Positions 46,870-56,225 of a stretch of DNA of 64,000 bases are shown one piece after another. Source of the stretch: Bifidobacterium felsineum (GTDB lineage Bacteria; Actinomycetota; Actinomycetes; Actinomycetales; Bifidobacteriaceae); the NCBI RefSeq assembly GCF_002802915.1, contig NZ_PEBJ01000001.1, forward strand, positions 62,001-126,000, in the 5' to 3' direction. The position numbers and the translations under genes were made by a program. The notes beneath the pieces are model-generated. The model ran no database searches. It saw only the letters and a list, made by a program, of their open reading frames with translations, and had not been told where the DNA came from. Numbering within the stretch: the first letter of the stretch is position 1; each line of letters begins with the position of its first letter.

Positions 46870-48819
46870 ATGGAACACGTGAGTGAGAGCCAAGAGACCC
46901 ATCATCAAGAGGACCACAAGGAGCATGGCGCCATCGCTGTGCAGCATTTCCACACCCATTCCATTCCGCTGGACATGGAAGACATCGAACGCGATTGGGA
47001 TAAGCCCATTGCCGAGGCGGGCATCGCCGCTAAAGCCAGCGTGATTGTGCGCGTCGGCCTACTCGACCTGAGCGCCGGCACGGGTTCCTTCCGTGTGCGC
47101 GAGATGATGCACCGCATCGCCTATCCGCTCGGCGTGCACGTGCGCGCCGATGTGAATCTAACCGATATCGAAGCCGCCTGCACGGATGGTAAGGATCGCA
47201 TCACCGAAGTCATCGATTTGCCAACTACCGGCGTCAACACCGAACGTATTTGGCTACTTGAGCATTTTGCCGATTGGTTCAGCGTGAACCTCGGTGAGGA
47301 ATCGATGTATCACGTACAGCCTGAGGTTTCACAAGGCCTGATGCAGCACCTCGATACCAAAGATGCCTCCCAGGTCTCCGCCAATCTCTCCAAGCAGCTG
47401 CGCGAAGAGGAGAAGGAAGGCAAGGCCGAGACCGCCGGTCAGGATGCAGTATTGGACGCATTGGAGGCGGCCAGTGAGCATACGGATCCGGGTGATCCGC
47501 GCGCTCATCAGCTGCATGTGCATGAAACCGATTGGTCCCAGTCGGCCATGACCCAGTCTCTGGCGGCCCGTGCGGCTGATGAGCGGGCGCGTCAGGTGGC
47601 GCAGTCCGCCGAACAGTCGGAATTTGAGCGCAGCCAGGCAGGTCAGCCGGCACCGGACGCGATGGAATCGGACTTCCCGGATGCCGAGCCGGCCCGGCCC
47701 GCGCAGTCGCAGCCGCAAACCAAGGAATCCGCAGCTCCGCGCAAGCACAAGTTGGCCAATCACAAGCCTCCCAAGGAGTACGCTGAGCACTTCGACCATA
47801 TCGGTGCGGTGCCCAAGCCGAAGAATGCTCCTGGCATCACCGTGCGTCAGGCACATGAGCGACTTGACATGATCGAGCACCGTAAACCGCTGTACTCGCC
47901 AGCGTTCGCGGGTCTTGCCTCGGCCATCGCCTGCGCATCCTTCGTGTTCCTGCTGGGCGGCGGCCCGTATGACATGATCGGTGCATTCGTAGGCGCCGGC
48001 CTCGGCCATTGGTTGCGTCGCCGGCTATTCAAGCATCATCTGAACCAGTTCTTCGTCACCTTCGTGTGCGTGGCGGTGGCGGCGCTGGCCTGCACCGGCA
48101 CGTTACGACTCATCGGTTTGTTTGATCCGATTGCCTTGCAGCACGACACCGCATACATAGGTGCGATGCTGTTCGTCATCCCCGGATTTCCGCTGATCAC
48201 CAGCGGTCTTGATATGGCGAAAATCGACTTCCCCTCAGGCATTCAGAGGCTGGCGTACTTCCTGTGCATCGTGCTGATGGCCACACTCGCAGGCTGGATG
48301 GTGGCCGCACTCGTGCATTTGAACCCCACTGGATTCGAGCCGTTGGGTCTCAATGTGTGGGCAAATGGAGTACTGCGATTCGTGTTCGCGTTCCTTGGCG
48401 TGTGGGGCTTCTCGATTATGTTCAACTCCCCGCAGCGCATGTGCCTGGTGGCCGCGGTGATTGGCGCAATCACCGATACGCTGCGCTTGGAAATCGTTGA
48501 TATGGGCGTGCCCGCGGAAGCCGGCGCCTTCATCGGCGCACTGCTGGCCGGTCTGCTCGCTACCGCCTGGCGTTCCTCCGTGCGCAAGGGCTGGCTGGCG
48601 CCGCACCTTGGCTATCCGCGCATCTGCTTGACCGTGCCGTCAATCGTGATCATGGTACCCGGCCTGTATATGTATCAGGCCATGTTCCATCTGGGATCAT
48701 TCGATACGCAGTCCGCGTTGGATTGGGCGTTCCGCGCGTTCATGGTGATTATCTGCCTGCCGATTGGTTTGGCTATGGCCCGCGTGATTACCGATAAATC
48801 CTGGCGCTACGACATTTAA
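46870..48819 (+). CDS. ThrE-type threonine/serine exporter
   Basis: A 649-residue membrane protein. Residues 1-180 form the cytoplasmic ThrE N-terminal domain (AKASVIVRVGLLDLSAGTGS, VREMMHRIAYPLGVHVRADV). A long Gln/Ala-rich acidic insert (about 180-330) is followed by ten hydrophobic segments, the membrane domain. The family exports threonine and serine. No ribosome site is visible before ATG 46870, the first plausible start, so the start is uncertain. The unusually long hydrophilic insert is the main oddity. Confidence 0.83.
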   Translation: MEHVSESQETHHQEDHKEHGAIAVQHFHTHSIPLDMEDIERDWDKPIAEAGIAAKASVIVRVGLLDLSAGTGSFRVREMMHRIAYPLGVHVRADVNLTDIEAACTDGKDRITEVIDLPTTGVNTERIWLLEHFADWFSVNLGEESMYHVQPEVSQGLMQHLDTKDASQVSANLSKQLREEEKEGKAETAGQDAVLDALEAASEHTDPGDPRAHQLHVHETDWSQSAMTQSLAARAADERARQVAQSAEQSEFERSQAGQPAPDAMESDFPDAEPARPAQSQPQTKESAAPRKHKLANHKPPKEYAEHFDHIGAVPKPKNAPGITVRQAHERLDMIEHRKPLYSPAFAGLASAIACASFVFLLGGGPYDMIGAFVGAGLGHWLRRRLFKHHLNQFFVTFVCVAVAALACTGTLRLIGLFDPIALQHDTAYIGAMLFVIPGFPLITSGLDMAKIDFPSGIQRLAYFLCIVLMATLAGWMVAALVHLNPTGFEPLGLNVWANGVLRFVFAFLGVWGFSIMFNSPQRMCLVAAVIGAITDTLRLEIVDMGVPAEAGAFIGALLAGLLATAWRSSVRKGWLAPHLGYPRICLTVPSIVIMVPGLYMYQAMFHLGSFDTQSALDWAFRAFMVIICLPIGLAMARVITDKSWRYDI

Positions 48820-48930
48820 GGTATGCGGCTTTGGTGCCCCTAGGGCCACCATTTGAGACGCTGTTATGAGATTGTCCGTACTTTCAGGAAATCTCGGCGG
48901 GAGAGAAAGTACTGATAAAAGGCGGTTAGT

Positions 48931-50571
48931 GTGGCAAGCGATTTCTGGATTCTGTTGGCCATGGTCATCTATTTTGCGGCCATGCTGTCCATCGGATTCG
49001 TGTACTCCAAGCGATCCAACTCATCCTCCAAGGAGTACTTCGCAGGCGGCCGTGGCGTCGGTCCGTGGCTGACCGCACTTTCCGCCGAGGCGTCGGATAT
49101 GTCCGGCTGGCTGCTCATGGGCCTGCCGGGCCTCGCCTACTTCACCGGTGCCGCCGACCCGATGTGGACCGCATTGGGCCTCGCCATCGGCACGTATCTG
49201 AACTGGAAAATCGTGGCCCGTCGCCTTCGCCGTTACTCGGTGGTGGCCGGCGACGCCATCACCATTCCGGACTTCTTCGCCAAGCGATTCCACGACACCA
49301 AAGGCGTGATTTCCACCATCGCGGCGATTATCATCCTGGTGTTCTTCAGCGTGTACGTCGGCAGCTGCTTCGTGACCGTGGGCAAGTTGTTCGCCACGCT
49401 CTTCGGCTTCGACTACCACCTGATGATGATTCTGGGCGCGCTCGTGGTGTTCGTCTACACCGTGGTGGGCGGCTACCTTTCCGTGGTGATGACCGACTTC
49501 ATCCAAGGCCTGCTTATGTTCTTCGCACTGGCCGTGGTGTTCATCGGCACCGTGGCGAATGCCGGTGGCATTGAGAACACGGTGACGTTCCTTGAGTCCA
49601 TTCCCGGCTACCTTTCCGGCACCCAGGTTGCGGCTCCAAAACTTGATCCGGAGACCGGTCGTCAGCTGATTGAAGCCGGTCGTGCGGTGTTCGGCGCGCC
49701 CAAGGAATACGGCATTATCACCATCGTCTCGATGCTGGCGTGGGGCTTGGGCTACTTCGGTATGCCGCAGGTGCTGGTGCGCTTCCTCTCGATTCGAAGC
49801 GTTGAGGAAGTGCGCAAGTCCCGTATCATCGCCACCCTGTGGTGCGTGCTTTCACTCGCCAGTGCCGTGTGCATCGGTCTGGTGGGCCGCGCGATGATGC
49901 CGACGCATCTACTCACTTCCACCGACGCCGAAACCATCTTCATCGTGCTGGCACAGACCCTGCTGCCGAGCTTCATGTGCGGCGTGGTGGTGTCCGGTAT
50001 TTTCGCCGCTTCGATGAGCTCCAGCTCCTCATACATGATCATCGGCGCTTCCGCGATGGGCGAGAACATCTTCCGCGGCCTGTTCCACAAGAAGGCTTCC
50101 GATCGCCAGGTGATGATCGTGGCCCGCCTGACGCTGGTGCTCATGTTCATTTTCGGCGTGCTGGTGGCTTACGACCAGAACTCCTCGATTTTCCAGGTGG
50201 TCTCCTATGCATGGGCCGGTCTGGGCGCATCCTTCGGCCCGCTGATGCTGTGCTCGCTATATTGGCGACGCGCCAACAAGGCCGGTGCGGTGGCCGGCAT
50301 GCTCTCCGGCACGGCTGCGGTACTGATCTGGCATAACGTGATGAAGCCGCTGGGCGGTATCTTCGCCATTTATGAGCTGCTGCCGGCGTTCCTGATTTCG
50401 CTGCTGCTCATCGTGGTGGTGTCACTGCTCACCGAGAAGCCCAACGAGCAGATGCTCTATGAATTCGACCACTACATGGATGACCCACTGCCCGGCACCC
50501 TGCCTTCCGGTTCCGTACTGGTCGACGAGCCGATGGAAGCCATGGAGGCCGAAGTTCGCGGCGAAAAGTGA
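48931..50571 (+). CDS. putP: Sodium:solute symporter, PutP-like
   Basis: A 546-residue carrier of the SSS family with 13 predicted helices. It shows SSSKEYFAGGRGVGPWLTALSAEASDMSGWLLMGLPG at the start, with Na+-site residues, and SGIFAASMSSSSSYMIIGAS, as in proline symporters. The start is GTG 48931 with AAAAGGCGG upstream. It probably takes up proline. It follows the ThrE-like gene by 111 bp, perhaps as a separate unit. The gene ends just before a repeat region. Confidence 0.9.
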   Translation: MASDFWILLAMVIYFAAMLSIGFVYSKRSNSSSKEYFAGGRGVGPWLTALSAEASDMSGWLLMGLPGLAYFTGAADPMWTALGLAIGTYLNWKIVARRLRRYSVVAGDAITIPDFFAKRFHDTKGVISTIAAIIILVFFSVYVGSCFVTVGKLFATLFGFDYHLMMILGALVVFVYTVVGGYLSVVMTDFIQGLLMFFALAVVFIGTVANAGGIENTVTFLESIPGYLSGTQVAAPKLDPETGRQLIEAGRAVFGAPKEYGIITIVSMLAWGLGYFGMPQVLVRFLSIRSVEEVRKSRIIATLWCVLSLASAVCIGLVGRAMMPTHLLTSTDAETIFIVLAQTLLPSFMCGVVVSGIFAASMSSSSSYMIIGASAMGENIFRGLFHKKASDRQVMIVARLTLVLMFIFGVLVAYDQNSSIFQVVSYAWAGLGASFGPLMLCSLYWRRANKAGAVAGMLSGTAAVLIWHNVMKPLGGIFAIYELLPAFLISLLLIVVVSLLTEKPNEQMLYEFDHYMDDPLPGTLPSGSVLVDEPMEAMEAEVRGEK

Positions 50572-50658
50572 GGCAATGAGGCGGAGTTTTCACCATCGCA
50601 GCATCATCGTGGACTTCGATGAAGATATTGAAACGTCTGCCGTCCTTCTTTTGTGTTG

Positions 50659-50852
50659 TATCTCTTTTGCGAGGGGTACATCTATAACGGCGCGAATGTC
50701 TATCTGCTTTGTGAGGGGTATCTGATTCCTTGCAGCCTGTGTATGAGCGTTGTAATTGCAACGCTCATACATGCGTTTTATCGGAATGAGTACCCCTGCT
50801 AAGGCAGATAGACATTTGAAGAAGCGGAAATGTACCCCTTGCAAGGCAGAAA
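50659..50852. repeat. Nested palindromic element, family 5, copy A
   Basis: Two forward units like TATCTGCTTTGTGAGGGGTA (50659, 50701), a central perfect 13-bp hairpin TGTATGAGCGTTG/CAACGCTCATACA (50740-50771), then two inverted units like TACCCCTTGCAAGGCAGATA (50791, 50833). Both pairs are 42 bp apart. It lies between convergent putP and the amidohydrolase gene. A second copy is at 53681-53875. Confidence 0.82.
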
Positions 50853-50871
50853 GCTGCATGATGAGGTGCAG

Positions 50872-52422
50872 TTAATGCGTGTAATGCACGCGGATGCCGG
50901 CCACGAATGTCATTGTGACATGTTCCGGCATGGCGCGCATGGCTTCTGGAGTAGTGGGGGCGTACGGGTCGGTGTCAAGCAGCACCATATCCGCTGGGTC
51001 TCCGGGTTCAAGATGGTCTCGTCCGACTGCCGTTGAAGAAGCCAGTGCCACTTCGGCCGGCAAGCACTGTTCGGGTTGGAACGGCTCTCGGTCGGAGCTC
51101 TCCGTACCGAACACAGCGGCGGAAATGGCCAGCCATGGGTCAAGTGGCGCAACGGGCGCATCGGAGCCCATGCGCAGTTTCGCTCCAGCATCGTAGAGCG
51201 CGTGGAACGGATATGGGATGCCGGCAGGATTGGCCCAGAAACGGGTGATGACGTCACGATCATCCATCGCATGCTGCGGCTGAATGCTGGCCGTGAGCCC
51301 CAGCTTGGCGAATCGTGGAATATCAACCGGTTTGAGCATTTGCGCATGTTCGATGGAACCGTGGGCATGGGTGGCTTCCGCCGCATTGAGCACAATCGTG
51401 TTCGCCTCATCGCCGATGGCATGGCAGGCGATGTCGAAATCATGCTCAGTGGCCAGCCGCATATAGTCCTCGATTTGCTGCGGCGTGTAGCTCAACACGC
51501 CATAGGTCGCCGGGTCAATACCGGAATATGGGGTGGAGCAGTAGGCGGAGCGGGTGTTGAGCGAGCCGTCCGAAATAAGCTTCATAGCACCGACGCGGCC
51601 TAACCCATTACTGCCCGGCAGTGTTTTGCCGGTGTACCAACCAGCGGCAATGGCGCCCTCCACACGCTCGGGGTATACGCCAGCGTCCACGCGCAGCTTG
51701 CTGATTCCTGCGGCAAAGCGGTTAATCCATGTATCAATGTTTTCGGCCATCTCGTAGTCGCGAATGCCCACAATGCCTTTGGATGCCGCGTCTTGTTCCG
51801 CTTCACGCAACAGTCGGTCGGTCTCCTCGGCGGCACCGGGTGCTTTGTCGAATTGCGTATAGGCATCGAACCATTCGAGCTCGCCTACAAGCCCGGTGCG
51901 CTCATCCACATGCACGCCGAGGCGACGCGCGGCTGCGGAATTCACCCAACCGCAGTGCATATCCGCGCTGGAAAGCGCCACTGGTTGCTCTCCGGTCACC
52001 GCATCGATAGCGGCAAGCGTGGGCTGTTCGTCATCGGACCAGAGCGAATGACGAAATCTCATACCCACTACAAACGTATCCGGGTCAAGTGTGCCTGCTG
52101 CGCGGCGCTCATCCAAATGCGCTTTCAGCATGCTCATGGCTTCAGATGCTGAGCGTGCGCCAATCAAATCCAAGCGCCCAAGCGTTTTAGCCCATTGCGT
52201 GAAATGCGTGTGGCAGTCCCACAGGCCAGGAATAATCCAGAGTCCATCGGCGTCAATGGTTTCGCCTGCAGCCCAATCATGATATTCGCGCTGATTGTTG
52301 TCACTGTCTAATGGCGTGACCGATTCGACAATGCCGTTTCGCAAAACGATGTCAACGCGGGTCTCAGAACCGGGGATGCTGGCATTAGCAATACGCACTG
52401 AGTTACTCATAGTCGCCATCAT
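50872..52422 (-). CDS. Amidohydrolase, YtcJ-like
   Basis: A 516-residue metal-dependent hydrolase of the amidohydrolase-3 group. IIPGLWDCHTHFTQW carries the HxH metal ligands. Further His residues lie in FDIACHAIGDEAN and HGSIEHAQML, and the acidic residue in RMGSDAPVAPLDP. Substrates of this group are mostly unknown. The N-terminal start is uncertain: ATG 52422 is used here, ATG 52410 is possible, and no strong ribosome site is visible. It is transcribed alone and flanked by family 5 repeats on its 3' side. Confidence 0.85.
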   Translation of the reverse strand: MMATMSNSVRIANASIPGSETRVDIVLRNGIVESVTPLDSDNNQREYHDWAAGETIDADGLWIIPGLWDCHTHFTQWAKTLGRLDLIGARSASEAMSMLKAHLDERRAAGTLDPDTFVVGMRFRHSLWSDDEQPTLAAIDAVTGEQPVALSSADMHCGWVNSAAARRLGVHVDERTGLVGELEWFDAYTQFDKAPGAAEETDRLLREAEQDAASKGIVGIRDYEMAENIDTWINRFAAGISKLRVDAGVYPERVEGAIAAGWYTGKTLPGSNGLGRVGAMKLISDGSLNTRSAYCSTPYSGIDPATYGVLSYTPQQIEDYMRLATEHDFDIACHAIGDEANTIVLNAAEATHAHGSIEHAQMLKPVDIPRFAKLGLTASIQPQHAMDDRDVITRFWANPAGIPYPFHALYDAGAKLRMGSDAPVAPLDPWLAISAAVFGTESSDREPFQPEQCLPAEVALASSTAVGRDHLEPGDPADMVLLDTDPYAPTTPEAMRAMPEHVTMTFVAGIRVHYTH

Positions 52423-52522
52423 GCCACTGATACGGAGTCAGTGCCTTACCGTGCTCATGCGATTGAGATGCACATTGACTGGCAAGAAGGAATGTTCCCC
52501 ATTTCTTTGGGCACCACAAAAG

Positions 52523-52553
52523 TTATCCACCGAGTTATCCACATTTATCCACC
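52523..52553. other. Three close DnaA-box-like sequences
   Basis: TTATCCACC (52523), TTATCCACA (52535, perfect box) and TTATCCACC (52545) in 31 bp, all on the same strand, in the gap between the divergent amidohydrolase and DUF559-like genes. Confidence 0.7.
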
Positions 52554-52638
52554 AAAAAAATGAGTCGGTCGACAGGCGAGGGTGCAAGACCTTAGACTGC
52601 GATCACTCAGTGCCACACGTCACGAAGGGGTGATTGTA

Positions 52639-53637
52639 ATGGGCAGTTCAATCGCATTGACGGAATTGACCACAGTGAAGCATCAACGTATGAAAGCATG
52701 TTTCGAAATCCAGCAGCGCAGTAGCTGGAGGCCGCCTTATGCTCTAACGACATCATTGGAGCTGCAGGCGATTGAGCTGCCTCGCTTCCCTGCGAAAAGC
52801 AAAGTGCTGAGAGACGTGACATTTGTTGCGGTTCCTCATGCTAATGCCAAATACCGCGTTCGTGGAATGAAAGCAATGGTATGGTCATTCTCTCTAGACA
52901 AGGTGGTCGTTGAAAGGCAATTTTCCTGCACGTCGCCGGTTTGCACATGGGCTATGCTCGCGTCGTATTTGGACCTGGAGGAGCTGATTGTACTCGCTGA
53001 TTCAATGATGCGCCGCGACAGGCGTTTGTGCCGAGCGAGAGTTGAAGATTTCGTAGCGTATCTCGACGCTGCGGAGTCGCGAGTTCAATCAATACGTGCC
53101 AAGGGAGTCATGGCGAAGTTGTTTAAAGGCTATGAGAATTGCAGACGTGCGCTGATTTTAGCGAGAAGCGGAACGGATTCCTCGATGGAGAGCCGTACAC
53201 GATTCGTTCCCTCGCGATATGGGTTGGATTGCCCACAAGTGAATTATCCAATCTTTCTTGGGAGCAGCAGAAAGCCGCTTTACCTCGATATGGCGTATCC
53301 CGAATTCAAGATTTGCATTGAATATGAGGGGGCTCATCATGCGGGGCAATGGCTCAATGATGTTAGAAGAAGACAGGCTATCGAAGATGCAGGATGGATT
53401 TACATCCAAGTGACCAAATTGGATATCGGTGACGAACGCGCCGAAGAAGCGCTTGCACTACGAATTACCAAGCACATACAGGAGGTTACCGGCAAACAAG
53501 TGGCATTGACCCGACGCAAAACCATTCTTCAGATGTGCGATAGTCGTGGAAAGCGGCGTCGGCCTCTGTATGAAAAATTGAGATTCAAGCCGTTGATGCC
53601 GGCAACTCAATTGGGGGATGAAAGCCTGTATGGATAG
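52639..53637 (+). CDS. DUF559-like endonuclease-domain protein
   Basis: 332 residues. The C-terminal part carries a VSR/DUF559-like core: ICIEYEGAHHAGQWLNDVRR (the Glu and Asp of the nuclease fold) and AIEDAGWIYIQVTK. The N-terminal 190 residues are of unknown function, as in actinobacterial proteins with an AbiEi-like first half. Whether it cuts DNA is unknown. ATG 52639 has GAAGGGG upstream. Codon use is less GC-biased than its neighbours, suggesting acquisition. It is flanked by DnaA-box-like sequences upstream and a repeat element downstream. Confidence 0.72.
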   Translation: MGSSIALTELTTVKHQRMKACFEIQQRSSWRPPYALTTSLELQAIELPRFPAKSKVLRDVTFVAVPHANAKYRVRGMKAMVWSFSLDKVVVERQFSCTSPVCTWAMLASYLDLEELIVLADSMMRRDRRLCRARVEDFVAYLDAAESRVQSIRAKGVMAKLFKGYENCRRALILARSGTDSSMESRTRFVPSRYGLDCPQVNYPIFLGSSRKPLYLDMAYPEFKICIEYEGAHHAGQWLNDVRRRQAIEDAGWIYIQVTKLDIGDERAEEALALRITKHIQEVTGKQVALTRRKTILQMCDSRGKRRRPLYEKLRFKPLMPATQLGDESLYG

Positions 53638-53680
53638 ACAGTCGCGCACATATGCATTGCAAAAGCGCAGGGTGAAGAAA

Positions 53681-53875
53681 TATCTGCTTTGTGTGGGGTA
53701 CTTTTGTGCTTCTGCAAATGCCTATCTGCCTTGCGAGGGGTATCGATTGCTCGAAAACTTGTGTATGAATGGCGCAATGACGGCGCTCATATATGCGATT
53801 TGGAGGAATGAGCACCCCTCACAAGGCAGATAGATATCTGCAACATTGCTCATGTACCCCTCGCAGAGCAGATAG
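53681..53875. repeat. Nested palindromic element, family 5, copy B
   Basis: Same layout and orientation as copy A: forward units at 53681 and 53723 (TATCTGCCTTGCGAGGGGTA), a looser central dyad (TGTATGAATGGCGC / GGCGCTCATATA, about 53762-53793), then inverted units at 53813 and 53855. Unit spacing is again 42 bp. It lies between the convergent DUF559-like gene and trpS. Confidence 0.82.
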
Positions 53876-53923
53876 GTGTTCCAGCGACGTGGATTGGTCC
53901 CTTATAACACAAATAGGCGTATG

Positions 53924-53967
53924 AAAAAGGGCTTGTGCTGCTCCCGGATGGGAACAACGCAAGCCCT
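53924..53967 (-). terminator. Terminator of trpS
   Basis: Stem AGGGCTTG/CAAGCCCT (53928-53967) with an inner dyad, followed on the minus strand by TTTTTCAT. Confidence 0.72.
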
Positions 53968-53990
53968 GAAGAAGATTCAGCGGGTATGGC

Positions 53991-55082
53991 TCAGTACTTC
54001 ATGCCCATGGCCTCGCGCACCTGGTCGAGGGTTTCCTCGGCGATGGCGTTGGCGCGCTTGTTGCCGTCGTGCAGAATGTCGCGGATGGAATCCATGTCCT
54101 TGGCGAGCTCGGCGCGGCGCTCGCGGTGAGGGGCCAGGAACTCGTTGACGGACTTGATCACGTACTGCTTCAGCGCGCCGGCGCCGGCATCGCCGATCTC
54201 CTCGGCGATTTCCTTCGGGTCGCGGCCGGTCACGAGTCCTGCGGTGGTCAGCAGGGCGGAAACCTGCGGACGGGCGATCGGGCCGAAGGTGATGCGACGC
54301 TCGGAATCGGTAGGGCTCTTCTTGATGAGCTTGGCGGTTTCCTCAGCGGTGGCGCCTAGCATGATGGAGTTGCCATAGGACTTACTCATCTTGCGGCCGT
54401 CCAGACCCGGGATCTCAGGCGCGTCAGACAGGATGGCGGCCGGCTCCGGGAACACCGGGTTCTTCTTGGCGTAACGCTCGTTGAAGCGGCGGGCGATGGT
54501 GCGGGTGATTTCCACGTGCGGCAGGTTGTCCTTGCCGATCGGCACCACGTTGGCCTTGCAGAAGAGGATGTCGCATGCCTGATGCACCGGGTAGGTGAGC
54601 AGCAGGCCGGTCAGTGCGTGGCCGGAAGCCTCCATCTCGGACTTCACAGTCGGGTTGCGGTGCAGCTCGGCCTCGGTGACCAGGGAAAGGAACGGCAGCA
54701 GCAGCTGGTTCTCGGCCGGCACGGCGGAGTGGGTGAACATCATCGTCTTGTTCGGGTCGATGCCGGCGGCCATGTAGTCGAGCACGAGGTTCAGCACATT
54801 GTCCTGGATGTGCTCGGTGGTGTCGCGGTCGGTGATTACCTGATAATCGGCGATGATGATGTTCGTGTTCACGCCACGCTCCTGCATGGCGACGCGCTCA
54901 CGGATGGAGCCGAAGTAATGGCCCAGGTGCAGGCGTCCGGTCGGGCGGTCGCCGGTCAGCATGGTGAAGGACGAGGGGTTGGACTCAAGCTTGGCAAGCG
55001 TCTCGTCGGAACGCTTCTTCGCTGCGAGGAAGCTTGCGCTCATCTCGTTGCCTGCCGCTGTCAGTTTCTGCTCGTCGGTCAT
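53991..55082 (-). CDS. trpS: Tryptophanyl-tRNA synthetase
   Basis: Charges tRNA-Trp. The 363-residue class I synthetase has the HIGH-like motif GDRPTGRLHLGHYFGS (near residue 45) and the KMSKS loop in LDGRKMSKSYGNSI. AAAGGA lies 8 bp before ATG 55082. The longer open frame to 55532 has no support. A T-box leader was looked for upstream and not seen. It is divergent from the DUF3073 gene. Confidence 0.95.
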   Translation of the reverse strand: MTDEQKLTAAGNEMSASFLAAKKRSDETLAKLESNPSSFTMLTGDRPTGRLHLGHYFGSIRERVAMQERGVNTNIIIADYQVITDRDTTEHIQDNVLNLVLDYMAAGIDPNKTMMFTHSAVPAENQLLLPFLSLVTEAELHRNPTVKSEMEASGHALTGLLLTYPVHQACDILFCKANVVPIGKDNLPHVEITRTIARRFNERYAKKNPVFPEPAAILSDAPEIPGLDGRKMSKSYGNSIMLGATAEETAKLIKKSPTDSERRITFGPIARPQVSALLTTAGLVTGRDPKEIAEEIGDAGAGALKQYVIKSVNEFLAPHRERRAELAKDMDSIRDILHDGNKRANAIAEETLDQVREAMGMKY

Positions 55083-55216
55083 GCCGGATTCCTTTGAAAT
55101 AGCCTTAAAATAAACGCTTTTATGGTAAAAGTGTGAGCCGACAACGAACATGCACATATTAGGTGGTACTCTCTTAAGTTGATGAATCGAACAGCACAGT
55201 AATTTCAGGGGGTCAG

Positions 55217-55585
55217 ATGGGCCGCGGACGTCAGAAAGCAAAACAGCAGAAAATTGCCCGTAAGCTGAAGTATCTGACCACCGACACTGATTACGATGAG
55301 CTGGCCAAGGAACTGAGCGAGCAAGAGCCGGGAACCGGGTCCGTGGACCCGTTTGCCGACGTCGAAGATCAATATGTGGACACTGATGCGAAATCCGCTG
55401 ATTCCACATCGGCTCCTGTTGCGGATGATGATCTTGACGAGTACGCCAAGTGGGCTGCCGAGGCTGCGGCCAAGGCGACCAGCGGTGAATTCCCGAAGAC
55501 TTCAGCCAAGCCGGCAGCTCCGCATAAGCCAATTCCGATGCCGAAGCCTCGCCCGATTCCGAGCGCGCTCAAGCCCAAGCAGTGA
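55217..55585 (+). CDS. DUF3073 protein
   Basis: A 122-residue actinobacterial protein of unknown function. The basic N terminus MGRGRQKAKQQKIARKLKY is the hallmark of DUF3073. The rest is acidic then Pro/Lys-rich and probably disordered. CAGGGGGTC precedes ATG 55217. A clean terminator follows at 55608-55640. Confidence 0.9.
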   Translation: MGRGRQKAKQQKIARKLKYLTTDTDYDELAKELSEQEPGTGSVDPFADVEDQYVDTDAKSADSTSAPVADDDLDEYAKWAAEAAAKATSGEFPKTSAKPAAPHKPIPMPKPRPIPSALKPKQ

Positions 55586-55607
55586 TTGGTGGCAAATACC
55601 ATACTTC

Positions 55608-55640
55608 AAGGCACCTGTTTCGCGGCAGGTGCCTTTTTCA
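55608..55640 (+). terminator. Terminator of the DUF3073 gene
   Basis: Stem AAGGCACCTG/CAGGTGCCTT with an 8-nt loop, followed by TTTCATT. Confidence 0.85.
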
Positions 55641-55668
55641 TTGTGACGGACTGCTGTGGGTAGTTGAC

Positions 55669-55753
55669 GGCTGGGTGGGGAGGTGTGCATCTCGACCGTA
55701 AGCTTGGCCGAACGGCCTTGAGTGTGTCGAGATGCATACCTCCCCACCCAGCC
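55669..55753. repeat. 85-bp near-perfect palindrome
   Basis: Arms of 28 bp (55669-55696 and 55726-55753) are complementary with one mismatch. The left arm begins GGCTGGGTGGGGAGGTGTGC. The 29-nt middle holds its own dyad, GGCC-gaac-GGCC. It lies between the DUF3073 terminator and the sterol-carrier-like gene, which is convergent. Confidence 0.85.
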
Positions 55754-55775
55754 ATGCCGTAGTGCCATATATCAG

Positions 55776-56225
55776 CTAGCGCGTCAGCGGCAGCAAATCA
55801 CTTAAATCGTCACGTTCGCCGACCGCGCTGATGTGGCCGGCGTCCTTCTCCTGTGCCCAGCTGGTGATGCCGCAGGCGAGCCGCAGCCACACATCCGGGT
55901 CGAGTTCGATGACGTCCGGCGGCGTCAGATTATGCGGGTCCGACTCCGGCCCGTCCAAAATTTTGACCGCGCCCCACGGTGCCACGCGCACTTCCACGCC
56001 GGGCCCTGGTGCCCGCCGCTCCAGCAGGAACAGCGAGTAGCGCACGGCCATGGCCCACGTGCCGCGCGGCAATGCGGGATGAACGGCGACTGCCGCCGTT
56101 GGGTCTATATTGCCCGATGATTGCAATGGTGCCGATGCTTCGTGAGCCGCTTCGCGCCATTGCTCAAAGGCGATTCGCCCACGATCCACATCTTTTTCCA
56201 GTATGACTGCCATGCCCTCCATCAT
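55776..56225 (-). CDS. Sterol-carrier-family (SCP2-like) protein
   Basis: 149 residues with the SCP2/MDMPI-like core seen in actinobacterial proteins (AMAVRYSLFLLERRAPGPGVEVRVAPWGAVKIL and PPDVIELDPDVWLRLACGITSW). Such proteins bind hydrophobic ligands or belong to thiol-dependent enzymes. The function here is unknown. Start MMEGM at 56225 or MAVILE at 56213 cannot be resolved. It is cytoplasmic, with no partner gene visible. Confidence 0.68.
   Translation of the reverse strand: MMEGMAVILEKDVDRGRIAFEQWREAAHEASAPLQSSGNIDPTAAVAVHPALPRGTWAMAVRYSLFLLERRAPGPGVEVRVAPWGAVKILDGPESDPHNLTPPDVIELDPDVWLRLACGITSWAQEKDAGHISAVGERDDLSDLLPLTR

Noticed and set aside
50872-53875. Prophage or insertion sequence carrying the DUF559-like gene
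   Set aside because: No transposase, integrase or phage structural gene is present. Only the repeats and codon use hint at mobility.
55083-55216. T-box leader or attenuator for trpS
   Set aside because: No T-box sequence, specifier loop or Trp-rich leader peptide could be found in the short upstream region.
53991-55532. Longer 513-residue version of TrpS
   Set aside because: The extra N-terminal part has no family resemblance, and a good ribosome site supports ATG 55082.
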